Assembly (NCBI GenBank): GCA_016213785.1
Contig: JACQZQ010000025.1
Coordinates: 1-64,000, forward strand
From: Acidobacteriota bacterium
GTDB lineage: Bacteria > Acidobacteriota > Blastocatellia > Chloracidobacteriales > JADJPF01
DNA: 64,000 nt
Direction: 5' to 3'
Shown here: positions 41,783-50,707 of the stretch, piece by piece
Layout: the number at the start of each line of letters is the position of its first letter
Position numbering within the stretch: position 1 is the first letter of the stretch
Notes under the pieces: model-generated
What the model was told of the DNA's origin: nothing
The model's database searches: none
What the model saw: the letters and a program-made list of their open reading frames with translations, nothing else
Program-made: the position numbers and the translations under genes

Positions 41783-42826
41783 TCATCCTTGCCATAACCA
41801 ACGTTTATCTTCATATAGACTAGATAAGTAAGAAAAAGCTGTAATAGATTGATTATCTATTGTTAAAGTTTGTAAAGAGAATAATTCTTGCATTTCTGCT
41901 AGTTTATGAAAAGTGGTTTCATCTATTAAAATTTCCCGTGCTTGAGCTTGTTTCTCAAGTTGGGCAGCTAATTTTACCCCATCACCTAAAGCACCTAAAA
42001 ATTTCTGTTCTCTCCCATTAAGTAAACCAAGAGATATTGTTCCTGATGCAATACCAACAGCAAAATCAAAAATTAATAAATTATCAGACTGTCGCAAATT
42101 ATTTAATTCATCTACAGCATTAATAGCTCTTAAGACTGCCCTTAAAGCCATTTTTTGTGGAATTCCTGTAGAAGGAAGGATGCCAAAAATTGCCATAACA
42201 CCATCACCAATGATTTTATCTAGTAGTCCAGCCTCATCAATAATTGGGTCAATAATAGCTCGTAAGTATATATTAAGAAGGCTAAAGGTTTCTTCAGGAG
42301 AAGAGATTTTGCTATAGCTAGTAAATCCACGTAAGTCAATAAAAAGGATAACAACTTCACGTTGAGGGTCTAATTGGTTAAATATTTTTAATTCTTGAAT
42401 AGAAGAATCTGCTTCGCTACCTAGCATCATTCCAAGCATTCTTGCTTGTTTATCACGTAGAAGGCTTAGGTCATTTATTTTCTGTTGTATTATTTGCTGG
42501 TTTCGCTCCTGCTCAGCTACACTAAGCAGTATTACCCAAGTTTCTTTATTAGCAAAAGAAAAAATATGTAGATCAGCAGAAACATCAGTATCTAATTTTA
42601 ATTGAGGGAGTATTATTTTTTCTTCTGATAGGGGTAAAAGCCCAGAAAGAAAAGGCAATTTATCTTCAGCAAGTTCACCTACTTCTATTTCAGTAATTCC
42701 ATAAATTGACCAATCTCCACCAAGTAAAGAAATTATGCCTTGATCATCGATTCTTAAATAAGCTAAAGATCTTTCCTGTTCTACTAACTGGCTAATATAA
42801 TTTACAACCGTTTGGGGAAGCGCCAT
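41783..42826 (-). CDS. Class III adenylate/guanylate cyclase
   Basis: The 347-residue protein has an N-terminal sensor-like region (about 1-140) and a C-terminal class III nucleotide cyclase domain: VVILFIDLRGFTSYS (metal Asp), KIIGDGVMAIFG (second Asp of the GDG motif), and VGIASGTISLGLLNG (catalytic strand). It should form cAMP or cGMP; the substrate-specifying residues are not resolved here. There is no membrane segment. It follows the Ras-like GTPase by three bases and precedes the histidine kinase, so the three signalling genes are coexpressed. A GTPase next to a cyclase suggests that nucleotide state may regulate cyclic nucleotide production, but that is inference. Confidence 0.9.
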   Translation of the reverse strand: MALPQTVVNYISQLVEQERSLAYLRIDDQGIISLLGGDWSIYGITEIEVGELAEDKLPFLSGLLPLSEEKIILPQLKLDTDVSADLHIFSFANKETWVILLSVAEQERNQQIIQQKINDLSLLRDKQARMLGMMLGSEADSSIQELKIFNQLDPQREVVILFIDLRGFTSYSKISSPEETFSLLNIYLRAIIDPIIDEAGLLDKIIGDGVMAIFGILPSTGIPQKMALRAVLRAINAVDELNNLRQSDNLLIFDFAVGIASGTISLGLLNGREQKFLGALGDGVKLAAQLEKQAQAREILIDETTFHKLAEMQELFSLQTLTIDNQSITAFSYLSSLYEDKRWLWQG

Positions 42827-42829
42827 TAC

Positions 42830-43327
42830 CTAAGCTCCCATTATTTTTTGTGTTAAAGAAAGAAATAGCTCTTCTACTCCCTCACCTGTTTTAGCACTTC
42901 CTTTTATAATGCTCAAACCTTTATTAACAAGCTCTTCTACTGTATTACTATCTATTTCCCAATCATCTAAAAGATCTGATTTATTTAAGACTAATACACA
43001 AGGAATTTTTCCTATAGTTTCTTCAACATTTTTTTGTAGAGAAAAAGCTTTATCTAAAGTAGAACGCCTAGTGCCATCTACTACAAGAATATAACCTGCT
43101 GAGCCGCGTAAATAAGACATTTGGACTTTATTAAATTCATCTTCTCCTGCAAGATCCCAAAGCATTAACATCACATCTTGCTCATTAAATTTAAGAACTT
43201 TTTTATCTATTTTTACACCAACAGTAGTATGGTATTTATCTGAAAAGATGCTTTTAACAAAGCGAGCAACTAAGCTAGTTTTTCCTGTTGCAAAAGCGCC
43301 TAACATACATACTTTTTTTTGAATCAT
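42830..43327 (-). CDS. Ras-like small GTPase
   Basis: The 165-residue protein has the full set of Ras-superfamily motifs: G1 GAFATGKTSL near residue 10, G2 Thr in YHTTVGVKI, G3 WDLAGEDEF, G4 NKSD and G5 GSAKTGEG. The DxAGE form at G3 carries Glu where Ras has Gln, which may affect intrinsic hydrolysis. No lipidation or membrane segment is seen. Bacterial members of this group act as polarity or signalling switches with GAP-like partners. No GAP or roadblock (MglB-like) gene is evident here. It is in an operon with a coiled-coil protein, an OmpA-domain protein, a cyclase and a histidine kinase. Confidence 0.92.
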   Translation of the reverse strand: MIQKKVCMLGAFATGKTSLVARFVKSIFSDKYHTTVGVKIDKKVLKFNEQDVMLMLWDLAGEDEFNKVQMSYLRGSAGYILVVDGTRRSTLDKAFSLQKNVEETIGKIPCVLVLNKSDLLDDWEIDSNTVEELVNKGLSIIKGSAKTGEGVEELFLSLTQKIMGA

Positions 43328-43362
43328 TTATTTAAAACCTTTTTCGTTATTTCTTTCTTTAT

Positions 43363-45207
43363 TTATTTATTTTTAGTATCAGAATCTATCAAAGATATTC
43401 TAAAAGTAACTCGGCGACTAGTCTCATTATTTTGCGGTGAATTAATTTGATTTGTCAAAGCATTCCCGGTGCCAATACCCTTAGAAGTAAAGTATTTAGC
43501 GTTTAATCCCCTATCGATTAATATGGCTACTATCTTGTCGGCTCTTTCTTGACTTAAAATAGAATTTCTTTCTGTTGTTCCGCTAGAATCTGTTTGACCA
43601 AAAATTTCTATTTGGACTTTTTTATTTAATAAATCTGCTGTTTGTGTAAATTTCTGTAAAGCTTCAAATATTTTGTTCAAATTCTTTTCCTGACCAGCAA
43701 CAAAATCTGTTTTATCATTAATAAATAGTAATGTTTCTTTTTCTATTAATTTTTTATTTTCTTCTAATTCTTTAAGATCTAAATTAACTAATTTTTCTTC
43801 TTTAAACGAATTAATTCCTAAAATTAAACGCGAGTATTTTTTAGCATCTTTAATCCATCCATTAGAAGCCGAACCACTAGCAAAAAGCGTATCTCCTTCT
43901 AATCTTAGAATTACTGTTTCTGGTGGTTGAAGGAAAGTTTTTGCTCTAGCCAAAACAAATTTAGGTTTAATTGCTTGATAAGGTTCCCAGCGGCTAATTA
44001 CTTTATTTTCATTTAGCCCTGCTTCTTTACGCAATTCTTCAGGATCTTTTGCCAATGGGTCATGCAGCCCTGAAACAAAATATTTTCCACCTTCTTTATC
44101 TATTCTAGTAATAGCTATTCCAGGTTCATTATTAAGAAGGGTTAAATAGTTTTGCCAATGCCAATAATGCCATAAAGAGTAGCTAAGCCAAGATAAAAGC
44201 AAAAAACCTAAAATACCAGTAGCCAATAAAAGAGCAGGTGCTGTTTTTTGTTCTTGATTTTTAATCTCATATTGAGATTGCAAACAGACTTCTAGTAAAG
44301 GTCTAATATTTTCAAATACACTAGCATCACCTTGAAAAGTTGTTAGTTCTTTTTTAGTTTCTAGATGTATTTTTTCTAGAGTTTCTTGAAAAATAGGTCT
44401 TAGCTCTTTTGGTGCAGTGCCTCGTAAAACACCAGCTAAAAAAGCTTGTGGGCCTTGTTCTATCCAAACAGTTAATTCTCCTACTTGTAATTCTTCTAAA
44501 GATTCATTTTTTACTCCAAAAGAATCTCTAACAAAATCTTGTATAGCAGTAAACATACCTGAAACCATATCAGCATCTTGTATTTCATTGCCTTTACCAA
44601 GTAAAGCAGGGGAAATTAAATGTTGAAGTAAAAGCCCTGTTTCTTTATGTACTAAAAAAATCTGTTCAACGCGATAAAGTAAGGTATTTAGCATTACTAT
44701 TTCAGCAAAAGAGCGTCCTGTACGAATAGACTCTAGTCGCCATTTTAGCCCCTGAATTGAAAGACTATTTTCCATTGTTTGATTAAGGGTTTGCACCATT
44801 GAACTAAGAGCTTGGGCAATTGCTCTACGAATTGCAGGCCCCATTACAGGAAAAAGTGCTTCAACCAAAGTACTTGGGTCTTTTTTAACAGATATTTTTA
44901 TTGCTTTTTCTACAGTAGGTTGTAAGACTTCGGTTAAACCATTATCTTGCTCTAAGCTTAAGTTAATAGCTCTAGGCAAAATTTTGCTAGTTTCTTGTGC
45001 ATAAATCTCTGGATTATCTAATCTTTCTTTTAGGTTAGAGAGGTCTTTTTGTTCAGGGGCTAAAATTAAAGACCGAAGTTCTTTCATCAACTCTTGTTGA
45101 TCTTCGCTGCTACCTTCAGTAGTTTCATTAGTTTTTTTTATAGTATTCATACTTTTAGGGCTGACCATTTCTTTAGTCAGCCCTTTTGAGTCTATTGGTA
45201 AAGACAT
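43363..45207 (-). CDS. Membrane protein with C-terminal OmpA/peptidoglycan-binding domain
   Basis: The 614 residues have a long helical N-terminal half (about 35-330), one membrane segment (LLLATGILGFLLLSWLSYSLW, about 325-345), a middle periplasmic beta-rich part with BON-like repeats (VILRLEGDTLFASGSASNGWI), and a C-terminal OmpA domain (about 510-605) containing EIFGQTDSSGTTERNSILSQ and RADKIVAILI. OmpA domains bind peptidoglycan. The protein should tie a cytoplasmic signalling assembly to the cell wall. It lies between the coiled-coil gene (33 bp) and the small GTPase (35 bp). The cytoplasmic half contains a conserved LxxLLQxLIxPALLGK-type region that could bind the GTPase. Confidence 0.85.
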   Translation of the reverse strand: MSLPIDSKGLTKEMVSPKSMNTIKKTNETTEGSSEDQQELMKELRSLILAPEQKDLSNLKERLDNPEIYAQETSKILPRAINLSLEQDNGLTEVLQPTVEKAIKISVKKDPSTLVEALFPVMGPAIRRAIAQALSSMVQTLNQTMENSLSIQGLKWRLESIRTGRSFAEIVMLNTLLYRVEQIFLVHKETGLLLQHLISPALLGKGNEIQDADMVSGMFTAIQDFVRDSFGVKNESLEELQVGELTVWIEQGPQAFLAGVLRGTAPKELRPIFQETLEKIHLETKKELTTFQGDASVFENIRPLLEVCLQSQYEIKNQEQKTAPALLLATGILGFLLLSWLSYSLWHYWHWQNYLTLLNNEPGIAITRIDKEGGKYFVSGLHDPLAKDPEELRKEAGLNENKVISRWEPYQAIKPKFVLARAKTFLQPPETVILRLEGDTLFASGSASNGWIKDAKKYSRLILGINSFKEEKLVNLDLKELEENKKLIEKETLLFINDKTDFVAGQEKNLNKIFEALQKFTQTADLLNKKVQIEIFGQTDSSGTTERNSILSQERADKIVAILIDRGLNAKYFTSKGIGTGNALTNQINSPQNNETSRRVTFRISLIDSDTKNK

Positions 45208-45240
45208 TGCTGTTTTAGACTACCCAAAATTATATTAAGT

Positions 45241-45867
45241 TTATTCATCTCCAGGAATCTTAAACTCGTTATTTAAGCGCATTGCAACTTCGGTAAATAA
45301 TGCTGCTAATGTTGTGCGATCGGTTTTATCAACTCTTAATTCTTCGGTTTCTCTACTAATTAAGCTAAGTAATTCATCGTATTTTTGGCGAATTTCATCA
45401 GCTAATTGTCTAGACTTATCTGAAAGTTGTTGATTAAGATCTCGTTGAGTTTTTATTAAATTATCATCTAGATGAGTAAGCTTTTTTTCTAGCAAACGAG
45501 AAGTATCTTTTAACTCTCGTGACATCTCTCTATCTGCATCAGCACGTTCTCTTTCCTCAGTCTTAGCTCTATCAGCTAAAGCTTCTAACTCTTTCTTAAT
45601 ATAAGTTTCTAGCATATCAAAACGTTTTCTTAAATCTTCTTTAATTTCAGAAGTTTCTTTTACAAGCCGTTCTTCTAGTCTAGTTAGTCGTTTTTCATAG
45701 CTACGAATTTGTGAACCAAAAAGAATTTCTCTTACTTTATCAAGATTACCTCCAGATAAATCACTACCAGAAAAAGCCTGTTTATTGCTATCTTCTACTG
45801 CCACAAGCTTAGTACTAGTATCTGTTAAAGCAGGCATAATCTTTTTTTTCTCTTCTGGCATACCCAT
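45241..45867 (-). CDS. Coiled-coil protein, first gene of the GTPase operon
   Basis: The 208-residue protein is almost entirely helical with heptad-like leucines and many Glu, Arg and Asp residues (KLTHLDDNLIKTQRDLNQQL, then SRQLADEIRQKYDELLSLI). The N-terminus contains IREILFGSQI-like segment VREILFGSQIRSYEKRLTRL, after which the coiled coil begins. No enzymatic motif is present. It likely oligomerises and acts as a scaffold for the operon products. The ATG at 45867 starts a short leader before the coiled coil. A promoter should lie in the 45868-46070 gap, which is shared with the divergent alaX-type gene. Confidence 0.78.
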   Translation of the reverse strand: MGMPEEKKKIMPALTDTSTKLVAVEDSNKQAFSGSDLSGGNLDKVREILFGSQIRSYEKRLTRLEERLVKETSEIKEDLRKRFDMLETYIKKELEALADRAKTEERERADADREMSRELKDTSRLLEKKLTHLDDNLIKTQRDLNQQLSDKSRQLADEIRQKYDELLSLISRETEELRVDKTDRTTLAALFTEVAMRLNNEFKIPGDE

Positions 45868-46070
45868 AATAGCTCCCTAATTTTTATTTTTGAGGTGATT
45901 AACAATAGTTCAGGAGAAAATCCTAAAACTAATAGGAGTAGATACTTTAACCTGACTAGCCTTAACCAGACAATTAAAAATTACTTTCTTAAAGCAAAAA
46001 TTTTTCCCTAGTACCTCAATATATTAATTTTGCTTTATGATTTCAGTGTAAACCAGATGCATAATTAATA

Positions 46071-47285
46071 ATGCTCATGGTAAATTCTTTTGCTATGAAT
46101 AATAATTTCCCTAATACCAAAAGACTCTACTATGAAAACTCACATCTTCTTGAGTTTTCTGCTCAAATACTTGATTGTCAACCAAATAAAGATAACTGGG
46201 CTGTGATACTTGATCAAACAGCCTTCTACCCAACAGGAGGTGGACAGCCTTTTGACACAGGGTTTTTAGGCAAGGCTCAAGTGCTTGATTGTATTGATAA
46301 TGATCAATATATTTTACATATTGTCGATCAAGCCATTAGTGGCAAGGTAGAAGGAAACATTAATTTAATTCGTCGTCGTGATCACCTTCAACAACATACA
46401 GGCCAACATATTCTATCACAAGCATTTATACAAATTGCTAATGCTGAAACTCGTGGTTTTCATTTAGGAGTAGATAGTTCAACTATAGATATAGAAACTA
46501 GCGAGCTTACTCCTGAGATCCTCTTAAAAACCGAAGACTTAGCTAATAACATAATTTTTGAAAACCGCTCCGTTAAAGTTCACTTAACTAATGAAAAAGA
46601 TAAATTCCCACTTCGTAAAGACACAGAGAGAGATAACTGTATTCGTATCATTGAAATAGAAGGTTTTGATTTTTCCCCTTGTGGTGGAACTCATGCCCAT
46701 TATACAGGGGAAGTAGGCTTAATAGTTATACGTAGTATAGAGCGAATTAAAAAGCTTTGGAGAGTTGAGTTTCTTTGTGGCAATCGTGCATTAATAGACT
46801 ATCGTTCTGCCCATCAAACAGCAGTAGAGACAGCAAAGCTTTTTTCTGCTGCTCGAGATAAATCCCCTGAGTTAGTTATAAAACTTCAACAAGAACTTAA
46901 AGAACTGCAAAAATCTAACCGTGAATTACTTAACCAAGCCCTTAGTAAAGAAGCACTTAACCTTTATAACAGCACTACTCCAAACCCTAATAATTTAAGA
47001 GTAGTAACTTTTATTTCTAGCCGTAATATAGATGAGCTAAAAACTCTAGCTCAATTTCTTACAGAGAATCTATCTGTAATAGCATTACTAGCTACAACAT
47101 TAGAATCACCTAAAATAGTTTTTGCTTGTAGTAGTGATGTAAAAATTGACTGTGGTAAATTGCTTAGCCAATTTTGCAAGGATTTTGGCGGTCGTGGTGG
47201 TGGTAGACCTCAAATGGCTCAAGGCGGCTTACCACAAAACACAGAATTTGAAACAGCATTAAAAACCCTAGCTTTAACCTTATAA
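46071..47285 (+). CDS. alaX: Alanyl-tRNA editing protein (AlaX, long form with DHHA1)
   Basis: The protein shows the editing-domain zinc motifs of alanyl-tRNA synthetase: HTGQH near 109-113 and CGGTH near 203, and a C-terminal DHHA1 domain (GGRGGGRPQMAQGG). It lacks the aminoacylation domain, so it should hydrolyse mischarged Ser- or Gly-tRNA(Ala) in trans. Several in-frame ATGs (46071, 46077, 46095) precede the conserved start YYENSHLLEF. The last fits the family best, but no clear ribosome site decides it. It is 8 bases before the asparaginase gene and probably cotranscribed. Confidence 0.87.
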   Translation: MLMVNSFAMNNNFPNTKRLYYENSHLLEFSAQILDCQPNKDNWAVILDQTAFYPTGGGQPFDTGFLGKAQVLDCIDNDQYILHIVDQAISGKVEGNINLIRRRDHLQQHTGQHILSQAFIQIANAETRGFHLGVDSSTIDIETSELTPEILLKTEDLANNIIFENRSVKVHLTNEKDKFPLRKDTERDNCIRIIEIEGFDFSPCGGTHAHYTGEVGLIVIRSIERIKKLWRVEFLCGNRALIDYRSAHQTAVETAKLFSAARDKSPELVIKLQQELKELQKSNRELLNQALSKEALNLYNSTTPNPNNLRVVTFISSRNIDELKTLAQFLTENLSVIALLATTLESPKIVFACSSDVKIDCGKLLSQFCKDFGGRGGGRPQMAQGGLPQNTEFETALKTLALTL

Positions 47286-47292
47286 AAATTTT

Positions 47293-48282
47293 ATGAATAA
47301 ACTTAAAGTCTTACTAGTTTTTACTGGTGGTACTATTTCTATGCAAATAGATCCTGTAGTAGGAGCCGCAATTCCCGTTCTTTCAGGGGAGCAAATTCTT
47401 ACTAATGTTCCTGGGCTAGATGCTTATGCAGATTTTGAGATATTTAATTTTTCTAAACTACCTGGCCCACATATGACTCCAGGTTTAATGTTAGAACTTG
47501 CACAAGAAGTTAAAGAAATCCTTGAAACTTCTGATATTTGCGGAGCAGTGATTACACATGGAACTGATACATTAGAAGAAACTGCTTATTGCTTAGATTT
47601 GCTTATTTCTAGTGAAAAGCCTGTAGCAATAGTAGGAGCAATGCGTAATAGTTCAGAACTGGGTTGGGATGGGCCACCTAATTTAATTTCTGCGATTCGT
47701 ACAGTTACTTGCGAAGCAGCACGTGGTTTAGGAGTTTTAGTTGTTTTTAATGATCAAATTCATGCAGCAAGTGAAGTTACTAAAACCCATACTGAGGCAC
47801 TAGATACATTTCAAAGCCCTGATTTTGGATCACTCGGTATTGTTGATAAAGATAGAGTGTTAATACTTCGTCGCCCTGTTTTACATGAACATATTGAGAC
47901 AAATAATGTTGATACACATGTTGATATTATAAAAATGGCTGCTGGGGTCGATGATCGTTTAATTCGCTATGCTGTTGAAAGTGGTGCACATGGGCTTATT
48001 ATAGAGGCTTTAGGTAGAGGTAATATTCCTACCTATGCACTTCCTGGAATTGAGTTTGCAATTGAAAGAAATTTACCAGTAGTAATAGTCTCACGCTGTT
48101 TAAGAGGTAGGGTCTTAGATACTTATGGATATAAAGGTGGAGGGCATGAGTTACGCCAAATGGGAGCTATTTTAGGAGGCTCTCTTTCAGGCCAAAAAGC
48201 GCGTATTAAATTAATGTTAGCGCTTGGTTATACAAATAATGTTGAGGAAATAAGGGCTATATTTGAAAAGAATTTTTACTGA
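47293..48282 (+). CDS. ansA: L-asparaginase (type I-like)
   Basis: The 329-residue enzyme has both catalytic Thr motifs of the bacterial asparaginase family: VFTGGTISM near 8-16 and ITHGTDTLEETAY near 85-97, with the Lys in the later IVGAMRNSSELG region. It splits asparagine into aspartate and ammonia. There is no signal peptide, so it acts in the cytoplasm. The C-terminal part (RGRVLDTYGYKGGGHELRQMG) matches the family's lid region. It follows the AlaX gene immediately and converges with the Rrf2-type regulator. Confidence 0.9.
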   Translation: MNKLKVLLVFTGGTISMQIDPVVGAAIPVLSGEQILTNVPGLDAYADFEIFNFSKLPGPHMTPGLMLELAQEVKEILETSDICGAVITHGTDTLEETAYCLDLLISSEKPVAIVGAMRNSSELGWDGPPNLISAIRTVTCEAARGLGVLVVFNDQIHAASEVTKTHTEALDTFQSPDFGSLGIVDKDRVLILRRPVLHEHIETNNVDTHVDIIKMAAGVDDRLIRYAVESGAHGLIIEALGRGNIPTYALPGIEFAIERNLPVVIVSRCLRGRVLDTYGYKGGGHELRQMGAILGGSLSGQKARIKLMLALGYTNNVEEIRAIFEKNFY

Positions 48283-48297
48283 AAAACTGTAATTTGC

Positions 48298-48774
48298 CTA
48301 ATTTAAGTTATCTAGTTTTGCTTTTGAGGAAGTAGATAAATTTAGAAAATACAAGGGGAGTTTCTTTTCTGCCGAAGGCGTAATTACATCAGCCAACGTA
48401 TATTGACTAAGCACATCTAAAAAAGCTTCTACAGCTTTATATAATATTGATTTCAAGCCACATACAGGAACAATCGAACAAGTATTATTTTCTCTATCAA
48501 AACACTCTACTAAATGAAAATTTGGCTCTGTACAGCGTACTACATCGCCTATTACTATATCCTCTGGAACACGAGCTAGTTTTATCCCCCCACTACGACC
48601 TGGATATAAATTAACAAACCCATTTTTATGAAGAGTTTGAGCTACTCTTACTAAATGATTTTTAGAGATATTATAAGCTTTGCTAACTTCTTCAGTTGAC
48701 ACTAGGCGATTAGGATAAATCGAAAGATAAATTAATAGCCTTAAGGAATAATCAGAGTGATAAGTAATTTGCAT
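48298..48774 (-). CDS. nsrR: Rrf2-family regulator of NsrR type
   Basis: The 158-residue protein begins with the Rrf2 winged helix (HSDYSLRLLIYLSIYPNRLVSTEEVSKAYNISKNHLVRV) and has three Cys in the FDRENNTCSIVPVCGLK region, with the first at CFDRE. Three Cys at this position hold an Fe-S cluster in NsrR, which senses nitric oxide. Its neighbours are a reductase and a truncated haemoglobin, which fit NO detoxification. The typical targets would be these genes, and palindromic sites lie upstream of the haemoglobin gene. A rival reading is the related IscR or RirA, but the spacing and context favour NsrR. Confidence 0.85.
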   Translation of the reverse strand: MQITYHSDYSLRLLIYLSIYPNRLVSTEEVSKAYNISKNHLVRVAQTLHKNGFVNLYPGRSGGIKLARVPEDIVIGDVVRCTEPNFHLVECFDRENNTCSIVPVCGLKSILYKAVEAFLDVLSQYTLADVITPSAEKKLPLYFLNLSTSSKAKLDNLN

Positions 48775-48910
48775 AAACTACTCCAAAAAATTTTTGCTTT
48801 CTTACAAGTGATTTTTACTGGTTAATTGGTCATTTATCAAGTTCTTTTAACAACCTAGAGGTAACTAGAGGTCATTAGCAAAAATCTTTTGGAGTTAAAA
48901 ATTAAACTAA

Positions 48911-49900
48911 TTACTTAGCACTAGGCAAAAAAGCATCAGCATAAATTTCTTTGAGTGAAACCCCTGCAAGAAAAAGCTGTTTTTTTAGAGAGTAAACCAA
49001 CTCTGGATTTCCACATAAAAAAGCTCTCCAACCCTTCATTTTTTTGATAGTCTGAAAAACTAATTTATCTATTGCTCCTACTTTAACCTCTTGATTTAGT
49101 TGATTTAGCTGATTTACTTCTTCTATTTCATTTTTTAACACTGAAGGATAGTAATAAAAATTACTATATTTTTCAGCTAGTAGAAATAGCTCTTTGATCA
49201 AGTAAAGGCCACTAAAGTTCAATGCTCCATGAAATAAATGTATTTCTCCTTGATGATTTTGTCCTAAGGCATCGCATAGTATTCCATATAAAGGAGCTAG
49301 CCCTGTGCCAGTACCTACCATTAAAAGGGGTTGTTCTTTTTTATCTCCTGAGTAAAAGCAATCCCCTATGGGGCCTTCAATATATAGCTTTTCCCCCAAA
49401 CTAGCGTTAGAACTTAACCAGTTGCTCATCTGCCCGCTAGGAAGAATACGAATATGTAGATCTATAGATTTTTCTGAAGGCAAACTTGCAATAGAGTAGG
49501 ATCGGGTTAAACCATCATTTCTAATCAAGTTAATAAATTGCCCAGCATAAAAACTAAAATCCTTTTCATACTTTAGTTTTATATACAAGACATCTGAATT
49601 AAGCATCTTTTTATCTATAATGGTTACAGGGATTTGTAATTCTGTGCTAGAAACAATTTCTAAGTCATTTTCTGGGTAAGACATACAAGAGAGAAAATAG
49701 CCTTGAGTTTTTAGAGTATCTTTTAACCCTTGTTGTGATTTTTCTGTTAAAGAACCTTTTTCTGCTTTTAATACACAGGATTGACATACCCCTGAGCGAC
49801 AAGAATTTTTTACAGCTATACCATTATTTAGCAGAGTATCTAGAACAGTCTCATTAACTTTAACAGAAAAGACTTCCCCTTTATATTTGATTGTAGCCAT
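48911..49900 (-). CDS. NADH:ferredoxin-type reductase (2Fe-2S, FAD, NAD domains)
   Basis: The 329-residue protein has a plant-type [2Fe-2S] ferredoxin domain at the N-terminus (CRSGVCQSC, then a later SCMSYP Cys), an FAD-binding domain with RSYSIASLP (the RxYS motif), and an NAD-binding domain with GTGTGLAPLYG and CGNP near the end. This layout is that of MmoC/BenC-type reductases. Placed directly downstream (54 bp) of a truncated haemoglobin, it should reduce the haem protein, so the pair does what fused flavohaemoglobin Hmp does. The ATG at 49900 begins a normal ferredoxin domain. Confidence 0.9.
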   Translation of the reverse strand: MATIKYKGEVFSVKVNETVLDTLLNNGIAVKNSCRSGVCQSCVLKAEKGSLTEKSQQGLKDTLKTQGYFLSCMSYPENDLEIVSSTELQIPVTIIDKKMLNSDVLYIKLKYEKDFSFYAGQFINLIRNDGLTRSYSIASLPSEKSIDLHIRILPSGQMSNWLSSNASLGEKLYIEGPIGDCFYSGDKKEQPLLMVGTGTGLAPLYGILCDALGQNHQGEIHLFHGALNFSGLYLIKELFLLAEKYSNFYYYPSVLKNEIEEVNQLNQLNQEVKVGAIDKLVFQTIKKMKGWRAFLCGNPELVYSLKKQLFLAGVSLKEIYADAFLPSAK

Positions 49901-49954
49901 ATATTATTTTCCTTCTATTATTTTAATTAGAAAAAGTAGAAAAATAAGAAGACC

Positions 49955-50320
49955 TTATCTAGAAAGAACATCATTTCTAGTGCTTTCTGCAACATTAGCT
50001 ATTTGTTGAACTACTTCTTGGGGGATATTTAATTCTCTAAGGGTTTGGGCTAAAAGCTCAATAACAGCATCAACATGGCTATCATTTAGCCCTTTAGATA
50101 AAAGATGTTGATGCCCTTGGCGCATATCTTTTCCACTATAACTATTAGGCCCACCTAAAACCATAGTAAGAAAACCTGCTTGTTTTGCCATTTGTTTTTC
50201 CATATCAATATCATCAAAAAAATGACAAATACGCTCATCTGTTAAAACTTTACGATAAAAATTTTCTACTGCCATATCTACTGCTGGCTTTCCACCTATT
50301 TGTTCATAAATACTAGACAT
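49955..50320 (-). CDS. glbN: Truncated haemoglobin, group I
   Basis: The 121-residue protein matches group I truncated haemoglobins: SIYEQIGGKPAVDMAVENFYRKVL (with the B10-type Tyr), the AGFLTMVLGGPNSYSGKDM stretch (E-F region) and the proximal His in MRQGHQHLL. It binds O2 and NO and can act as an NO dioxygenase when reduced. It is the first gene of the minus-strand NO set, with a reductase 54 bp downstream and an NsrR-type regulator beyond. Two palindromes upstream probably bind the regulator. Confidence 0.92.
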   Translation of the reverse strand: MSSIYEQIGGKPAVDMAVENFYRKVLTDERICHFFDDIDMEKQMAKQAGFLTMVLGGPNSYSGKDMRQGHQHLLSKGLNDSHVDAVIELLAQTLRELNIPQEVVQQIANVAESTRNDVLSR

Positions 50321-50365
50321 TAAACTTTTCTCCTTATGATTTTTTTGTGATTTTCACTATTAATG

Positions 50366-50390
50366 AAAGCTGTATATAAAATACATATTT
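50366..50390. promoter_or_regulatory. Putative NsrR operator 1 upstream of glbN
   Basis: AAAGCTGTATATAAAATACATATTT is an imperfect palindrome of the form TGTAT...ATACA. It lies 46-70 bp upstream of the glbN start and shares a core (ATGTATTTTATATACA on the minus strand) with the second site. Confidence 0.6.
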
Positions 50391-50409
50391 TTATTTTAAG
50401 CGTCAATAT

Positions 50410-50436
50410 AAATTATGCATTTTATATACATAATTT
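50410..50436. promoter_or_regulatory. Putative NsrR operator 2 upstream of glbN
   Basis: AAATTATG and CATAATTT flank a core ATTTTATATA-type spacer in a 27-bp near-perfect palindrome. The halves (ATGCAT / ATACAT) fit the known E. coli NsrR half-site AAnATGCATTT. Two sites of the same kind, 44 bp apart, before an NO-detoxification gene, support the reading. Confidence 0.65.
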
Positions 50437-50707
50437 ACTAAAAAACTATGTAAAAGCTTTTAATATATTGATTATAAAAATGTTAGCTAAATATATTCAG
50501 ATCCAAGTATAAAAACAGGGCACTTAAAAGTAGAAATACATTCTTGCATATGCAGACAAAGGAATAACTATTAGCCCGAGTAAATAAGCTAGTAAATAAG
50601 CTTAAGCTTAATTAAAAAAAATTTACTTTTTCTAAAAATTTTGAGCTATTAAAGCTTGCCAGATAGGACTTGGATCATTAAACTGCCTATGGAGGTAAGA
50701 AAGTCTA

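Larger units (their letters stand above)
50321..50707. other. Regulatory gap with two operators between glbN and the Cys-rich gene
   Basis: This 387-bp gap is divergent, containing promoters for glbN (minus) and the small gene (plus). The two palindromes below lie in the glbN-proximal half. The rest is AT-rich with no further structure that I can identify. Confidence 0.6.

Noticed and set aside
46071-47285. Full alanyl-tRNA synthetase
   Set aside because: The aminoacylation domain is absent; only editing and DHHA1 parts are present.
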